Shown here piece by piece: positions 1-10,219 of a DNA stretch of 64,000 nucleotides. Each line of letters opens with the position of its first letter. Position 1 is the first letter of the stretch. Both the position numbers and the translations under genes were made by a program. Origin of the DNA: Bemisia tabaci (Eukaryota > Arthropoda > Insecta > Hemiptera > Aleyrodidae); contig NC_092797.1 in the NCBI RefSeq assembly GCF_918797505.1, positions 25,557,372 to 25,621,371 on the forward strand, in the 5' to 3' direction. The notes under the pieces were generated by a model. That model had not been told where the DNA came from. It ran no database searches and saw nothing but the letters and a program-made list of their open reading frames with translations.

Positions 1-309
1 TGAGCATGTCAATAGAGCCTCTCAGCCGCTCCTCTCTCTGTCCGCCCTCCCTCTCCATCACTACTCCACCTTCCGCGAATGCATATTGCTCACTCGTAAA
101 ACAAGGACGTTTCCATAACAGTTACCTTGAATAACACGTTTACATTTGTATCGCGGGCGATGCGGAGAGAATACGCTCTCTGGCAAGTGCGCGGCTGCAA
201 CTTGGACGCAGTTATCGATGAAAAGCGGATTTGAGAGTTTTAAGTATTTTTAGGAAGATGATTTATTTCCACCAGGAAAAAATGGTCTGTTTGCAAAGTT
301 TGCAAACGT
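1..309. other. Unassigned window start
   Basis: Pyrimidine-rich and moderately CpG-rich DNA with no reading frame that looks coding and no match to other repeats in the window. It could be the edge of a host exon or a promoter lying mostly outside the window, but nothing here decides this. Confidence 0.3.
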
Positions 310-640
310 GTGCGAAATATAGAGTACTGACGTCAACTTTGGCTATGACCACCAATTTGTGTCTACACTGGGGGAAAAAAAACACATTGGATCTAGAGGC
401 CAGACTCTTGAAAACATTGAAAAGAAAAAATACTCTTGATTCAATCAGATTTAAGCTTAAATCAAAAGGAAATCCGCTCAAATTAAGAGGCTGGGTTCTT
501 GATTTAAGCTTAAATCCGATTGCATCGAGTGTATTTTTTCTTGTCGATGTTTTTTAGAATCTAGACTCTAGATCCAATGTGTTTTTTATCCAGTGTAATT
601 GAGTTTATTGATAGATAAAAATATACATTTGTTACTATTG
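310..640 (+). repeat. Low-copy repeat BB, copy 1, split by MITE A1
   Basis: About 56 bases before A1 (310-365) and about 40 bases after it (596-635) match 1021-1126. Shared landmarks are a GCGNAATATAGAGTA block, a TGACGTCA block, TTGTGTCTA just before A1, and ATAGATAAAAATAT after it. Copy 2 lacks A1, so it acts as an empty-site reference for the insertion. The nature of the underlying repeat is unknown. Confidence 0.65.
366..595. mobile_element. Fold-back MITE A1 (CACTG ends, TA duplication)
   Basis: A 230-bp inverted repeat starting CACTGGGGGAAAA and ending TTTATCCAGTG. The arms share CATTGGATCTAGAG near the left end and its complement near the right, then ACTCTTGATTCAATC on the left and its complement on the right. 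It is flanked by TA on both sides, and the related repeat at 1021-1126 joins across the site with a single TA. It has no coding capacity. The ends and the 2-bp duplication resemble animal CACTA/EnSpm elements; that assignment is inference. Confidence 0.85.
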
Positions 641-644
641 AAAA

Positions 645-691
645 ATTGGACGTATTTCTGCCAAACGGAACTATGTGTATTATGACAAGAG
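645..691 (+). repeat. Half copy of fold-back family K
   Basis: Matches one arm of K1 (23526-23655) and K2 (48497-48624): ATTGGACGTATTTCTG followed by CCAAACGGAACTATGTG. The opposite arm is missing, so this is a truncated copy. Confidence 0.6.
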
Positions 692-1020
692 TTCAATTTC
701 GGAATTAATATGAGACACACGGTGGTTTTTGACTCAAAATTGAAAAGCAGAGGCTTCGCAGGTGACGAAGCATTCAATACATTACTCAACTCACGCGTGT
801 GATGTTCAAACTTATGATTTCCAATAATCAAATCCTGTAGCAACCAAATTAGATTAGATGTTGCATCTAAGTCAGTAGACAATACATTTTTAAATATTAA
901 AAAAATATATAATTTTACAAAAAAAGGCAATTAGTCAACAGACACAATATGTAGATCATACGATCATAGTTAAGGGATCGTCATGACTCAGCATTACGCA
1001 GAGGATGACGCAGTGGGAAC
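692..1020. other. Unassigned intergenic DNA
   Basis: AT-rich sequence with no repeat match found elsewhere in the window and no credible exon. A minus-strand open frame running into it from the A1 region has no recognisable protein features. Confidence 0.4.
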
Positions 1021-1126
1021 GTGTGCGGAATATAGAGTAATGACGTCACCTTGGCTATAAACACCAACTTGTGTCTAAGTAAGGTATGTTTTGTCTTGTT
1101 GTTAGATAAAAATATTCATTCGTTGA
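1021..1126 (+). repeat. Low-copy repeat BB, copy 2 (empty site for A1)
   Basis: Matches the flanks of A1 at 310-365 and 596-635 but without the MITE: TTGTGTCTA runs straight into AGTAAGG, then AGATAAAAATATTCATT. It shows the pre-insertion state and fixes the A1 target duplication as TA. Confidence 0.65.
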
Positions 1127-2004
1127 TGGGAAAACCGCAAAATCCTCTAGATACATTGCGTATAAGCAATGTCTAATGCATGAATATTCAATATCTACTG
1201 CATTTAAGAGGCGAGACTCTGCTTGCGATGGCAACTTAAAAGCTCAGAATGTAGGATGAGTCTTTTACAAACTTTCGATAGAGCGGAAAAAAACTGTGTC
1301 GATAGGAAAATAGCTTAAGTTGTGTAGTGAAAATCACGACAAGCGCACCAAGATTCCCCGAATTTCACTCTTATCAGCCCAATCAACAAAAAAAAGTTGG
1401 CATTTTCGAAATTTCCGTTTCAGATAGTATACTAAGGCAAAGATATAAATTGATACATATGAGCTACCTGGGTTTCACAACTCCACGCGAGGCTAAGAAT
1501 TGCTGCCGGCATGTGGCACGTGACCAGTTCTTCAATGAACGGAAACAGCAAAAGTACTTTTCTTATTAAACTCAATTTGAAAATAAGACAAATAAAAACG
1601 AGATATCGTATAAGTAGCGTTTAGCTTTTGTTCGATTGACACTCATATACTTATTTTTCCCTTTTTAACGAAAGCTTCCAAATAGACTTGAATGAAGTTT
1701 AAAATAAAGCGTTTCATCACATTTCGAGAGAATCACAGAGCAGATTCGAGGTAATTGAGGTATGAAAGTTTTTTACCGCACCGTTGGTATTGAGAAAATG
1801 TGTAACTGCGTACGCGTTAGAGTGTGGTGATAGCAGCAATCGTGATCTTCTGCCATCAAGTTGAAGAAATACTATAAAAGGCGCTCTGAGCAACTATTCA
1901 ACCATGGGAGTATTGCACAGTATCAGACGGAAATGAAGGCGCTCTAGCGTTCGTAAAAATTAACTGGTATCGTTAACCACTAGCTGTGTAGAGTCTTACT
2001 GATC
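1127..2004. other. Unassigned intergenic DNA
   Basis: Nearly 900 bases without a repeat I can match. An 80-codon open frame near 1330-1570 opens at GTG rather than ATG and shows no domain or biased composition, so I do not call it. Confidence 0.4.
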
Positions 2005-2290
2005 GTGCGATGTACGGCTCCTGTTCGGTCGATTTCTGTGCAACTTGACACCAGACGATACTTTTGGACGGGACACTTGAGCATTAACTCAAAATTTCAA
2101 AATTCGAAAATCCAAGATGGTGAAGTAGCCTCAAATGTTATTTTGGTTCCTGTTCAATCGATTTTTTTGAAGCTTGGTATCACAGGGTATTTTTTGACGT
2201 CAAAATTGAATATTCAGTAAAATTTTCAAAATTCCAAAATCAAAGATGGCGGTAGTGGCCTGGAATACTATCTTGGTACCTTTTATTGTT
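2005..2290 (+). repeat. Degenerate local duplication
   Basis: Two or three diverged units of about 110-120 bases share the order CCTGTTC-NN-TCGATTT, then a GACNNCAAAATT-like block, then TTCAAAATTCNAAAATC with AAGATGG. Divergence is high and the boundaries are approximate. Confidence 0.4.
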
Positions 2291-2373
2291 TGCCAATGGT
2301 TTATTTTTAATTAAAGAATTGCGACCCATGACGGCAGCCATTTTCAATTTTGTGCAGAGGTTTAAACCCGAGG

Positions 2374-2598
2374 TTACGCATCTGTATCAAATAGTGTTTT
2401 TGCCGTGTCTCTCTCAAACATGAAGCTGTAAAAATGCACAAATTTTGTAAGCAGAATGTGGATTTTGGAGTGAATTTCGGGCTTTTTAGATACGTTCATT
2501 GAAATTATTGAGTCAACTTCCATGCGAGACAGTTCCGCTTGAGTGTGCAAGAGACCTATTAGGAGAAGCACTAGAGAAACGGCCCGAAGCGGCAACAT
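2374..2598 (-). CDS. Possible signal-peptide exon, small secreted protein
   Basis: A 74-codon minus-strand frame opens with ATG at 2598, with A at -3. Its first 24 residues have the layout of a secretory signal: basic residue at position 5, a hydrophobic core AVSLVLLLIGLLHTQA, and a likely cleavage after TQA. The rest is polar with no cysteine pattern or recognisable domain. A weak donor-like GTATCT lies about 100 bases downstream of the ATG (plus-strand 2493-2488), so only part may be exonic. A TATA-like box lies 79 bases upstream. Short hydrophobic frames also arise by chance in 64 kb of AT-rich DNA, so this is a candidate only. Confidence 0.25.
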   Translation of the reverse strand: MLPLRAVSLVLLLIGLLHTQAELSRMEVDSIISMNVSKKPEIHSKIHILLTKFVHFYSFMFERDTAKTLFDTDA

Positions 2599-2676
2599 CT
2601 TAAACTTCCATCCATTTTAAAAATTGTCTCTTGACTCTTGCTGTCGACCGCCGTTGGTTGCGAATTCATTTCCAGC

Positions 2677-2688
2677 CTTTTAAATGCA
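2677..2688 (-). promoter_or_regulatory. TATA-like box upstream of the 2598 frame
   Basis: Read on the minus strand it is GCATTTAAAAGG, about 80 bases upstream of the ATG at 2598. The distance would leave a short 5' leader if transcription began about 30 bases downstream. No independent initiator motif stands out. TTTAAAAG-like strings are common in DNA of this composition. Confidence 0.15.
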
Positions 2689-3034
2689 CCCGGAATTCGT
2701 GAATGAAATTATCGAGCTGAACGAAACTCAGAGCAAAATAAATTATTCATGAAATATACGAAAATCATTCAGATAAGTAAACTTCATAGTATCTCTATTT
2801 TATTTCATTTTTTCCCCATCACTATTCTTTTTTTTTCTCGTCTTATTCACCATGGCTACGATGAGAGTTTGATTTAGGGCAAACTCGGGATTCCGAGTCG
2901 CATGTTTTAATTTTAAAGTTCTCAGGCCAATCCTGTCCTCTTGGCTGCGAAGTGGTACCTGCCTGCATAATATTGATGAATGGAAGACGATCCAAGGAAA
3001 TTGGAAAAGCCGGATAAGGTTCTTTCGAACTCAT

Positions 3035-3522
3035 TCTGTTTTATTAAATTCTATGAGTCTAAATGATAGCACCATTTGTTGAATTATTATGAAAAACTTC
3101 AAACTTGCGTAGACAGTTAAGCACCAGATAACTACTTTTTACGTGTCTATTAAGAAATAAAAAAAAAATAATTAAATAAAATGATAAATAGATTAAGCAA
3201 TTTCTATACCTATTGCTGAGCGCTTTATGTATGAGTACTTTCTCCTCTAGAATGATCCTTCACATCATACATGTATTTACACGTAAGGCGTGGAATGTCT
3301 AATTTTTTACTCTTTTTTTTAAAAAAAAAAAAATTAAATTTTTTCGAGAATATTCATCAATGAGAAGAGTTGAGCGGTTTGAAATTCATTCAGTATGTAG
3401 ATAGGCTGTAATAAGTTTTGTTGAAAATCCACCTTCGCTTATTGTTTTAGCATAATCTCAGCGGGACTCTTTTAATAATTTGATGGTCCCACTAAAATTA
3501 CTAAGTTATTTAAATGTTGAAG
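3035..3522. other. Unassigned AT-rich DNA upstream of the mariner
   Basis: Contains A-rich and T-rich tracts around 3164-3180 and 3310-3332. No repeat family or exon is visible. Confidence 0.4.
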
Positions 3523-3524
3523 TA

Positions 3525-4464
3525 CGTGGTCTGTCCGGAAAGTATCAGGACTTTTTGATTATCTCGGAATGTAATGCATATAATGAGCTGAAACTTGGGT
3601 TGGACTTTGCCAATGTCCATTCCAATGCAGCCACACAATCGGGCTTTCACACCTTTAATCATTCGATTGCAATCAACTGATCAAAGTGTGTGTGTCAAGT
3701 GGTATCGTCGCGTTTTTTATTTTTCGTGAAATGAGTGAGCGTGAAGATCAGAGAATTTGTATTAAATTTTGCTTTAATCTAGAAAAAACTGCCAAGGAGA
3801 ACATTAAAATGATTCGGAAAGCTTTTGGCACTGATTCTATGAGCAAGAGCAATATTTATGAGTGATATGATCGCTTTAAATCGGGTCGTGAAACAGTCGC
3901 TAGTGATCCGCGGTCCGGGAGACCTTCGTCGACGAATTCTCCCGATAATGTGGAACAAGTTCGGGAAACTATTGCCCAAGACAGTCGGTTAACCATGCGG
4001 GAACTGGAAAAGCAGCTAAATATCCCGAAGACCGTCGTTGCGGAAATTTTAACTGAAAAACTCGGGCTCCGTAGAGTGGCAGCGAAATTTGTGCCAACGC
4101 TCCGGCTCATTCCTCCTGTCTTGTGCAACAGTTTTTGGGCAAAGCTCGGTATTCCTCTGGTTCCACATCCTCCATACAGTCCAGACATAGCTCCTTGCGA
4201 CTTCTGGCTGTTCTCAAAGATGAAATCTCCAATGAAAGGGACTCGATTTGACTCCATCAATGACCCAAAAGAGAATACGACGAGAGCGCTGAAGGACATC
4301 CCAAAGGAGTGCTTTTTGGACTGTTTTGAACAGCTCAAAAATCGCTGGAACAAGTGCATTGTGTCTTACGGAGAGTACTTCGAAGGAGATTAAAGCCACA
4401 ATGTCATAGGTAAGCTCGATTTCTCAAAATCTAAAAAGTCCTGATACTTTCCGGACAGACCACG
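3525..4464 (+). mobile_element. Defective mariner transposon, TA duplication
   Basis: A 940-bp element with near-perfect terminal inverted repeats of about 30 bp: it begins CGTGGTCTGTCCGGAAAGTA and ends with the complement. TA flanks both ends (3523-3524 and 4465-4466), as expected for Tc1/mariner insertion. Between the repeats lies a decayed transposase frame. Intact mariner elements are about 1.3 kb, so roughly a quarter of the element is missing. The well-preserved termini mean it could in principle be mobilised in trans (inference). Confidence 0.95.
3731..4393 (+). pseudogene. Mariner transposase, internally deleted with a stop
   Basis: From ATG at 3731 one frame runs to the stop at 4391-4393, broken by a TGA at 3863-3865 in place of the Trp expected in the IYEWYDRF block of the family. 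The N-terminal part shows the paired helix-turn-helix DNA-binding region, including the linker GRPSS, and REL...LNIPKTVV in the second helical set. The catalytic domain is mostly gone: AKFVP joins directly to bases that read NAPAHSSCLVQQFL in another frame, and the frame returns at LGIPLVPHPPYSPDIAPCDF. The first two catalytic acidic residues are therefore lost, and only the third Asp region of the DD34D triad remains (YSPDIAPCDFWLF). It cannot encode an active enzyme. Confidence 0.92.
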
Positions 4465-4466
4465 TA

Positions 4467-5844
4467 AATTTCACTGAACCGGTGAATTTCGTCTTATAAC
4501 AATTAATAGGATTGTAAGTTTATTTGAAAAGGATGAAAGTAATTTCTGAAATTACTTTTTAATGTAATATTCCTCAGATTCGCAAAGAATCTTGTTTCTT
4601 CTTAAAGTAAATGTGATTCTTTTTTCCAATTTTATAAGTCAAAGTTCGTAGATACATCGAAACTTTTTCACCGAGGTAATTTTTTTTACTTCCAACTTCT
4701 TATATCTTTACCGACCTTGAGGAGACAGCAAGCTGTGACGAATCGCATCTACAAATAGAAATCTTATCCGAGGATATGAAGCAAAAATGTGTGGATAGGT
4801 TGTAACAGTGGAGATGCAATCTCTTGCAGCTGTGAGCTGTGTAAAATGATGACAGGAAAGTATTACATACAATGGACTTCATTGGTTCAGCCACTAAAAT
4901 ATCTAAGGAACTATTTAATACTGGGCCCAAATTTTAAATGTAAATTAGCAGGCTCTTTCATTGAAAGATTCAATTCAATCTATGCTACCTATAATACGGA
5001 GTCAAACAAAAAAAATCCTAAAATCCTTTCATCTCTTTTTCCTAAAAAGCAACGCTTAACGTGCTCTGGTTCTCTTATGTTTTTTCAAATTGTTGACATG
5101 ACCGAGAAAAAAATTCCAAGCGATTAAATATTTTTTCGACGAATCAAGTATCATGAATAATGATCTTACTTTAATGGTTTAATATCTAACGAAAAACACA
5201 GTTTTCATAGTTGCTCAGGCATTAAAAGTCTTCAAACGTCAAAGAACGCACAAAACTAATGCTGACTTTATTATGAGGTCAGCGCTATTTATATCGGCAC
5301 AAAACGAGTTTTTGACATAAAGACGTTGTATCCAGAAGTGAAAGACCAAGCCTTGCAATGCTGGCGGTTTTATGCACCGAATAAAATCAGAAGAATGAGC
5401 GTTGAATTTGCGATGCGTGGTTGAAGAACTGGACCGTAAGCCCAAAGAGGGGTAGTGAAGGGGGTGGGAGACACTTGTTGACGAAGATGTCCGAGCAACG
5501 GATGGCAGAGGGGAGGCGTTAGGGCTGGGAAAACGGGGTCTTTATGGAAGCTGTGCATTTACGGGGACAGGGTTGGCAAGTTTTACGATTCAAATTTTTG
5601 AATGTTATCTTTAAAGTCTTCGTTCTGAGGTTATCCTCAGTTTGACGTTTCCGCATGACGACTTCGTCAGTTTCTTTCTAAAAGGCTCAAAATAACGGCG
5701 GAAATGCTATAGATTTTTAAACGATAGACATCTTAAAAATATGTGCACTGACTGAGCGCCAGACATAAAGTAATATTCGACCTTCATCTATAGATGTTAC
5801 AATGTTACTCCTAATCTTACAATATGCTGAGCTTTGCAATTCTT
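4467..5844. other. Unassigned DNA between mariner and MITE A2
   Basis: Mostly AT-rich, with a more GC-rich patch at 5430-5580. A 112-codon plus-strand frame at 4789-5127 begins with ATG and has a cysteine-rich start (CNSGDAISCSCELC), but it has no domain I recognise and no good splice or polyadenylation context. I see no repeat match. Confidence 0.35.
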
Positions 5845-6063
5845 CACCGGAAAAAAAATACATTGGATCTAGAGTCCGGACTCTTAAAAACATCGACAAA
5901 AAAAATACTCTTCATTCAATCGGATTTTAGCTTAAGTCAAGAACCAAGCCTCGGGCGGATTTCCTTTTGATTTAAGCAAAAATCTGATTGAATCAAGAGT
6001 ATTTTTTCTTGTCAATGTTTTCAAGAGTCTGGACTCTAGATCCAATGTGGTTTTTTTCCAGTG
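5845..6063. mobile_element. Fold-back MITE A2 (CACTG family, TT duplication)
   Basis: A 219-bp copy of family A, starting CACCGGAAAAAAAA and ending TTTTTTTCCAGTG, with the paired TTGGATCTAGAGTC arms. It is flanked by TT on both sides, in line with a 2-bp duplication. Confidence 0.85.
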
Positions 6064-6704
6064 TTTGTTTAGTAATATTTATTGAGCACCTGAAAAACAG
6101 CGTTAAAAATTTAATAAAAACTCTCGAGGGAACTTTATTTAAAGTAAAATTTAGTAAAGTATTAAAATTGATGTTATGGCTCCAGCAATCTTTCAAATCT
6201 ATACTATAAGCTCCGAGACCTCCTAATTTTACGAAACTGGTGACGCTTAGTTCCAGCGTTCTACCGGGCCGATTTTCATGATTTTTGCGGCAATCGACGG
6301 GCAATTGTCTCTAGATTAGCCAACTCTTTTCAGATTTTCAAAATATGGCCCAGGTTTTTTTATATTACGTGGTAAAGTTGCGAATTCTCTCATAAGAACA
6401 ATGTAAATTTATACTTTTTGTCATAGTTCGTTTGAGCGTTCTACCGGGCCGATTTCCATGATTTTTGCGTAGATCGTCAGGTAATTGGCCCTAGATGTGC
6501 CCGCTCTAATTAGATTTTGGAAATAGGACCCAGGTTTTTTCAAAATCACGTTATAAAAGTGAGTAACTTTACAGAATGCTCCGGGACTGCTGCCGCTATG
6601 CGCGGGAGGATGCGCAGTGGTCGAGGAGGTTGCGCAGTAGCTGGGTAGCCTGCGCATCAGCTCTACACTTATCTACACAAGATTCGCACCTACGACTTCA
6701 TGGC

Positions 6705-6778
6705 GAGCGGTGGCCGAGTCGTCTAAGACGTCGAATGCGTAATCTATATCCGCAGCGTGGGTTCGATCCCCGACACAT
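6705..6778 (+). repeat. tRNA-Ser/Leu-like module in Helitron H1
   Basis: Has a pol III A-box-like TGGCCGAGTCGTCTAAGACG and a B-box GGGTTCGATCCCC about 48 bases apart, the wide spacing of long-variable-arm (Ser or Leu) tRNAs. The acceptor stem does not close at the 3' side, so this is a tRNA relic and not a working tRNA gene. Corresponding modules lie in H2 and H3. Confidence 0.75.
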
Positions 6779-6971
6779 GAAATCTGAATTATTACCTGAC
6801 TATCATTGTTCATTGTTTTATTGCAATATTTCATCAAGCAGTCATTCCAAAACGCGTCCTTTTAATTTTAAAGTAATTTAAAGTAAAGTTTAAAATTAAA
6901 GTATACCTCATATCGTATTTTTTTAGGAGAAAAATAAAACTAACACTGATAGGAGGGTAAAAATGGGGCCG

Positions 6972-7047
6972 CGAAGCGGCCCATTGATGGCGCGGAGCGC
7001 CTTCAGGGGGTTGGGCCGCGTAGCGGCCAGGGGGCGTAGCCCCCTAG
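6972..7047 (+). repeat. Hairpin cluster at the Helitron 3' end
   Basis: Four short perfect or near-perfect stems in series: GGGCCGCGAAGCGGCCC, GGCGCGGAGCGCC, GGCCGCGTAGCGGCC and GGGGGCGTAGCCCCC, the last running into the terminal TAG. The same series ends H2 and H3. A 3' hairpin is the usual Helitron stop signal; four in a row is more than needed. Confidence 0.85.
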
Positions 7048-7162
7048 TATGGAATAATAACTTTGAAAAAATGACTTACATATTAAGGTGATCGATAGTC
7101 CGCCTTTTCAAATGAGCTGTACCTCGATACCACCACCTCCGTGTCCTCCGTTCCATATACGT

Positions 7163-7409
7163 ATATCGACGGTGAAACCATCAGACCACGTATCTCGGTT
7201 TGCAACGTTGCACTCTTCCTGTCATACTTTTTTTTAAACGGGAAACTACTCAACATCGATTCTGGAGAACTTCCGTGATTTTTTCTTCCCGTGAATACAT
7301 CAAAGAATGTATTTGATTCGATCTCCTTCAAAAAATATAATAATATGGAAGCGGAGATTTTTAAAAGCAACAAACGAGGTATGCGATCTGATAGCTTGAC
7401 CATCAATAC
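7163..7409. mobile_element. Fold-back MITE F1
   Basis: Starts ATATCGACGGTGAAAC and ends in a decayed complement (GACCATCAATA). Internal landmarks shared with other F copies are CGTATCTCGGTTTGCAACG, CCTGTCATAC, and GCGGAGATTTTT near the right end. It is diverged from the better-preserved F4 and F5. Confidence 0.75.
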
Positions 7410-8965
7410 GGTAGATGCGTGGCTTTGCATTTTGCAGTGTCCTTTGGAAAATCAGAAAAGGAATCCAGGGAGTAAAATTGTAAATCCTTCTTTGCTGTAA
7501 CCAAGGAAAACTGTTTAAAAGCACCAGATTGAATATCTCAGAATCATGTTTTGGTTAGTTGATATTTTTGTTGGTTGTTCTCTCATTACTGAGAATAAAA
7601 ACTGGCCAAAACCGGAAGTTTTTTTTATTTTTTTGCGGAACTATCTAAGAAATCTACACTAGGTCTTGCAATATTATAAAGCATGCACGTCAAACTTAGA
7701 AAATGCAACAATTTTATTATTTTAGGGTCTATTTTTGCTTAGGTAACCGTTCAACGCACGATCCTGAGTTTTGTTTACCCATCGTTAGAGTCTCCTCTCT
7801 CAGCAGAGAGTGGATCTGATGTTCGCCTTCAAATCGACTCATAGGCAAAATAAACCCCTCACGTTGAAAAGTCGCGTCTTTGGAGCTTAACCGATTGTTC
7901 TATACTTTTTCGAGACCGTGCATTAAAATGTTACGAATTATACTTCGGTATGGCAAGGGATACCCGGATAATTAAGACGGACAAGAAATAAAAATTGTAA
8001 GGATGCAGAGTTTCCAATATCCAAGATAGCTTTTCTAAATTTCGGGCCCTGTTGAGACCTCAAAATTACCGTCGCGTCGGTAGAGAATTCATAATTTTTG
8101 CGACAATTGACAATCTCGCCTAGGGATATGCATTTACATGTTGCTGCTGTCGAGCGTGAATCTGGTTGCTGCTGCAAAATTAGCAGGCGTGCTCATTCAC
8201 TGCCTTGTTGTCATCGTTGCCAACAAAAGCACAAAATTAATTCCATATCGATCGATTCATTACAACTGAATCTTTAATGCAGGCTGTAGTGGCTAAAGAG
8301 TTCCCATGCGTCTTCATTTTAAGGCATTTTGAGGGGACATTTGATGAAATGTTGCTAAAAAATAAGCATAACATCAAAACAGACGAGTATTACGGTAATC
8401 TATCGACATTTGATAGGTATGTAGAGCTTATGTGGAAGGTTATATTATTATGCTGAGCCATGGTATTACCAACCGTGGCAAAGACTACAGATGTTGCATG
8501 CATCCTCCTTTTTAAACTCTCATTTTTTTAAAATATTTCTATAAGAAGATCAGCTTTGTATAGGTTGATTATTTACTCATCTAATTCACTAATCTAAAAA
8601 ATACAAGTCAATTTTGAATGAGAGAGACCTATCAGTATTGTTAAGGTTCAAATACAGGACAAGCAATAATCAGGATGATGGTAGGAGACCACGAACCATT
8701 CACCGGTTACCTACTTCAAATTTTACTAACTTTAAGGTTTATTTTTGCGGTGTAAGTAGGAACATGCGCTAAGGGACCAACATCCATTTTGAATTCCCTC
8801 CCAGAGTAAGAAGAAATAAACACAGCTTGAATTGAAAATACGCAGCTTCTTTTCAAAGTGTTCACCGTTTTGCTGTTCAGTCCCCATTTTTGTTGATCCT
8901 CAATTTGGAATGATTAAGTTTCATCACTGCGATCTCTTCTGTTCTATTTTTTGTCGAACCCCACT
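7410..8965. other. Unassigned intergenic DNA
   Basis: More than 1.5 kb with no repeat match to the rest of the window. Short open frames on both strands have no recognisable features. Either unique host DNA or old decayed repeats. Confidence 0.4.
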
Positions 8966-9432
8966 TTTTGTTATCACTAAATACGGTCTATGTACTTTGA
9001 TTACTCTAATTTTTTTATATATTTTTGTTTCCTGATCAAGGAAGGGTTTTAAACCACTCCGAAACGTCCCAGTCTTCATGATTGTTGTTTTTTAGCCTCG
9101 ATTACCCGTTTTTCTTTTGTTTTTCAGTTAAATTACTCGGGCTATATTCGTGTACCTGTGTTTTCTTCTGCTCTCAACATCCTTTGGATATCAAAGTCGT
9201 TTTTTAATATCATTAAATAGGGGTCCAGGTACTTTGATTATTGTAATTTTTTGTTTATTTTTTGGTCGAGGGGGGGTTGAAACCACCCCAAAACGTCCCA
9301 GTCTCTGTATTTGTTATTTTTTAGCCTCGCTCACCCGTTTTTCTAGTGTTTTTTAGTTGATTTACTCGAGTTATTTTCGTGTATTTGTGTTTTTTTCTGA
9401 TCTCAACATCCCTTAAGTATCAAAGTCGTGTG
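8966..9432 (+). repeat. Diverged tandem duplication, about 235 bp per unit
   Basis: Two head-to-tail units. ACTTTGATTACTCTAATTTT at about 8994 corresponds to ACTTTGATTATTGTAATTTT at about 9232, and CTCAACATCCTTTGGATATC at about 9172 corresponds to a related block at about 9403. AACGTCCCAGTCT and TTTTTTAGCCTCG occur in both. The sequence is T-rich and not obviously a transposon. Confidence 0.8.
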
Positions 9433-9904
9433 ATACTTTCACGGCATGAATTGGCATCGGCGCACACGAGCAGGTTTGCATTTCACGCAAAATACGTTTT
9501 CCGCTCAGGCCGTGCCACGCCACAGTGAATCGCGTCACTGCGTTCGGGGGAGGAGAAGCGAAACATTAATGCTGGCTCCGGTTGAAAAAATCCCGCTAGT
9601 TATTACCAGCAGGTATATACTTGGCGAATTCCGCTCCTTCCCCCGTCCACTTCCCGGCAGGATTGTAACCTCTCGAGTTAGGCCCCGCTTGTTGGCGAGT
9701 TCGATGATGTCACGTTTACCTTTCAAGCGTGCTTACCCTCGAGGATAGGGTTTTTGCGGTTGTGGTGCGAGGGGATGCGAGGAGACCCTTGACTGAATTC
9801 CGTCTCGCGTTTTGTGCGTTTCGATTTACGAACCGAATCACAAGGACGCATATTCTGCATGTGTAAGGTGTGCAGTGTTCATACGCGCTGATTTTTTATA
9901 TGTT
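9433..9904. other. Unassigned CpG-richer segment
   Basis: More GC- and CpG-rich than its surroundings, especially 9450-9800. No exon is supported. It could be a fragment of a host regulatory region or an old element. Confidence 0.35.
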
Positions 9905-9906
9905 TT

Positions 9907-9946
<40 letters not shown>

Positions 9947-9982
9947 GCTAACTAACTAACTAACTATCTAAATAACTAGCTA
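9905..9982 (+). repeat. CTAA tetranucleotide microsatellite
   Basis: About 18 units of CTAA with a few substitutions (CTAG, CTAT), ending where fold-back M1 begins. Confidence 0.95.
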
Positions 9983-10177
9983 ACAAGGTGGAGAGATGGT
10001 GCTGGTCCACACCATTTCGCGGGGAAACGAAGCCGAGAAATTTCCAAAATTCCAGTTTCGCACTGGTACGCATGAGAGTTCAAAAATTAATTTTGACTCT
10101 ACTTTTCATTTTTGTAATTTCTTGGCTTTGCTTCCCCACGGAATGGTGTGGACCCACCATCATCTCTCCACCTTATT
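9983..10177. mobile_element. Fold-back MITE M1 next to CTAA arrays
   Basis: An inverted repeat of about 195 bp: left arm ACAAGGTGGAGAGATGGTGC and right arm its near complement ending CTCTCCACCTTATTA. The middle holds a second complementary pair (ATTTCGCGGGGAAACGAAG and CTTCCCCACGGAATGG). M2 at 33523-33672 is related. It directly follows the CTAA array, and another CTAA array lies just downstream, so it may have landed in the microsatellite. Confidence 0.85.
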
Positions 10178-10218
10178 ACATACAGTTCGGGCCACTTCTT
10201 AGTGTTTTTTTTTCATTT

Positions 10219-10219
10219 T

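Larger units (their letters stand above)
6198..7047 (+). mobile_element. Non-autonomous Helitron H1
   Basis: Starts TCTATACTATAAGCTC directly after A and ends GGGGGCGTAGCCCCCTAG directly before T, the TC...CTRR ends and A/T target of Helitrons. No terminal inverted repeat or target duplication. The interior has two related units about 177 bp apart, both with CGTTCTACCGGGCCGATTT, then a GC-rich block, a tRNA-like module, and a run of small hairpins near the 3' end. No Rep/helicase frame is present, so it is non-autonomous. H2 and H3 are close relatives. Confidence 0.93.

Noticed and set aside
2843..3034. 63-codon minus-strand frame with ATG at 3034 followed by an AATAAA-type signal about 40 bases after the stop
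   Set aside because: No signal peptide, domain or good acceptor upstream; AATAAA is frequent in AT-rich DNA.
3856..4359. 167-codon minus-strand open frame opposite the mariner transposase
   Set aside because: Shadow of the decayed plus-strand transposase, which has clear family motifs.
6705..6778. Functional tRNA-Ser or tRNA-Leu gene
   Set aside because: The acceptor stem cannot close and the module lies within a Helitron repeated three times.
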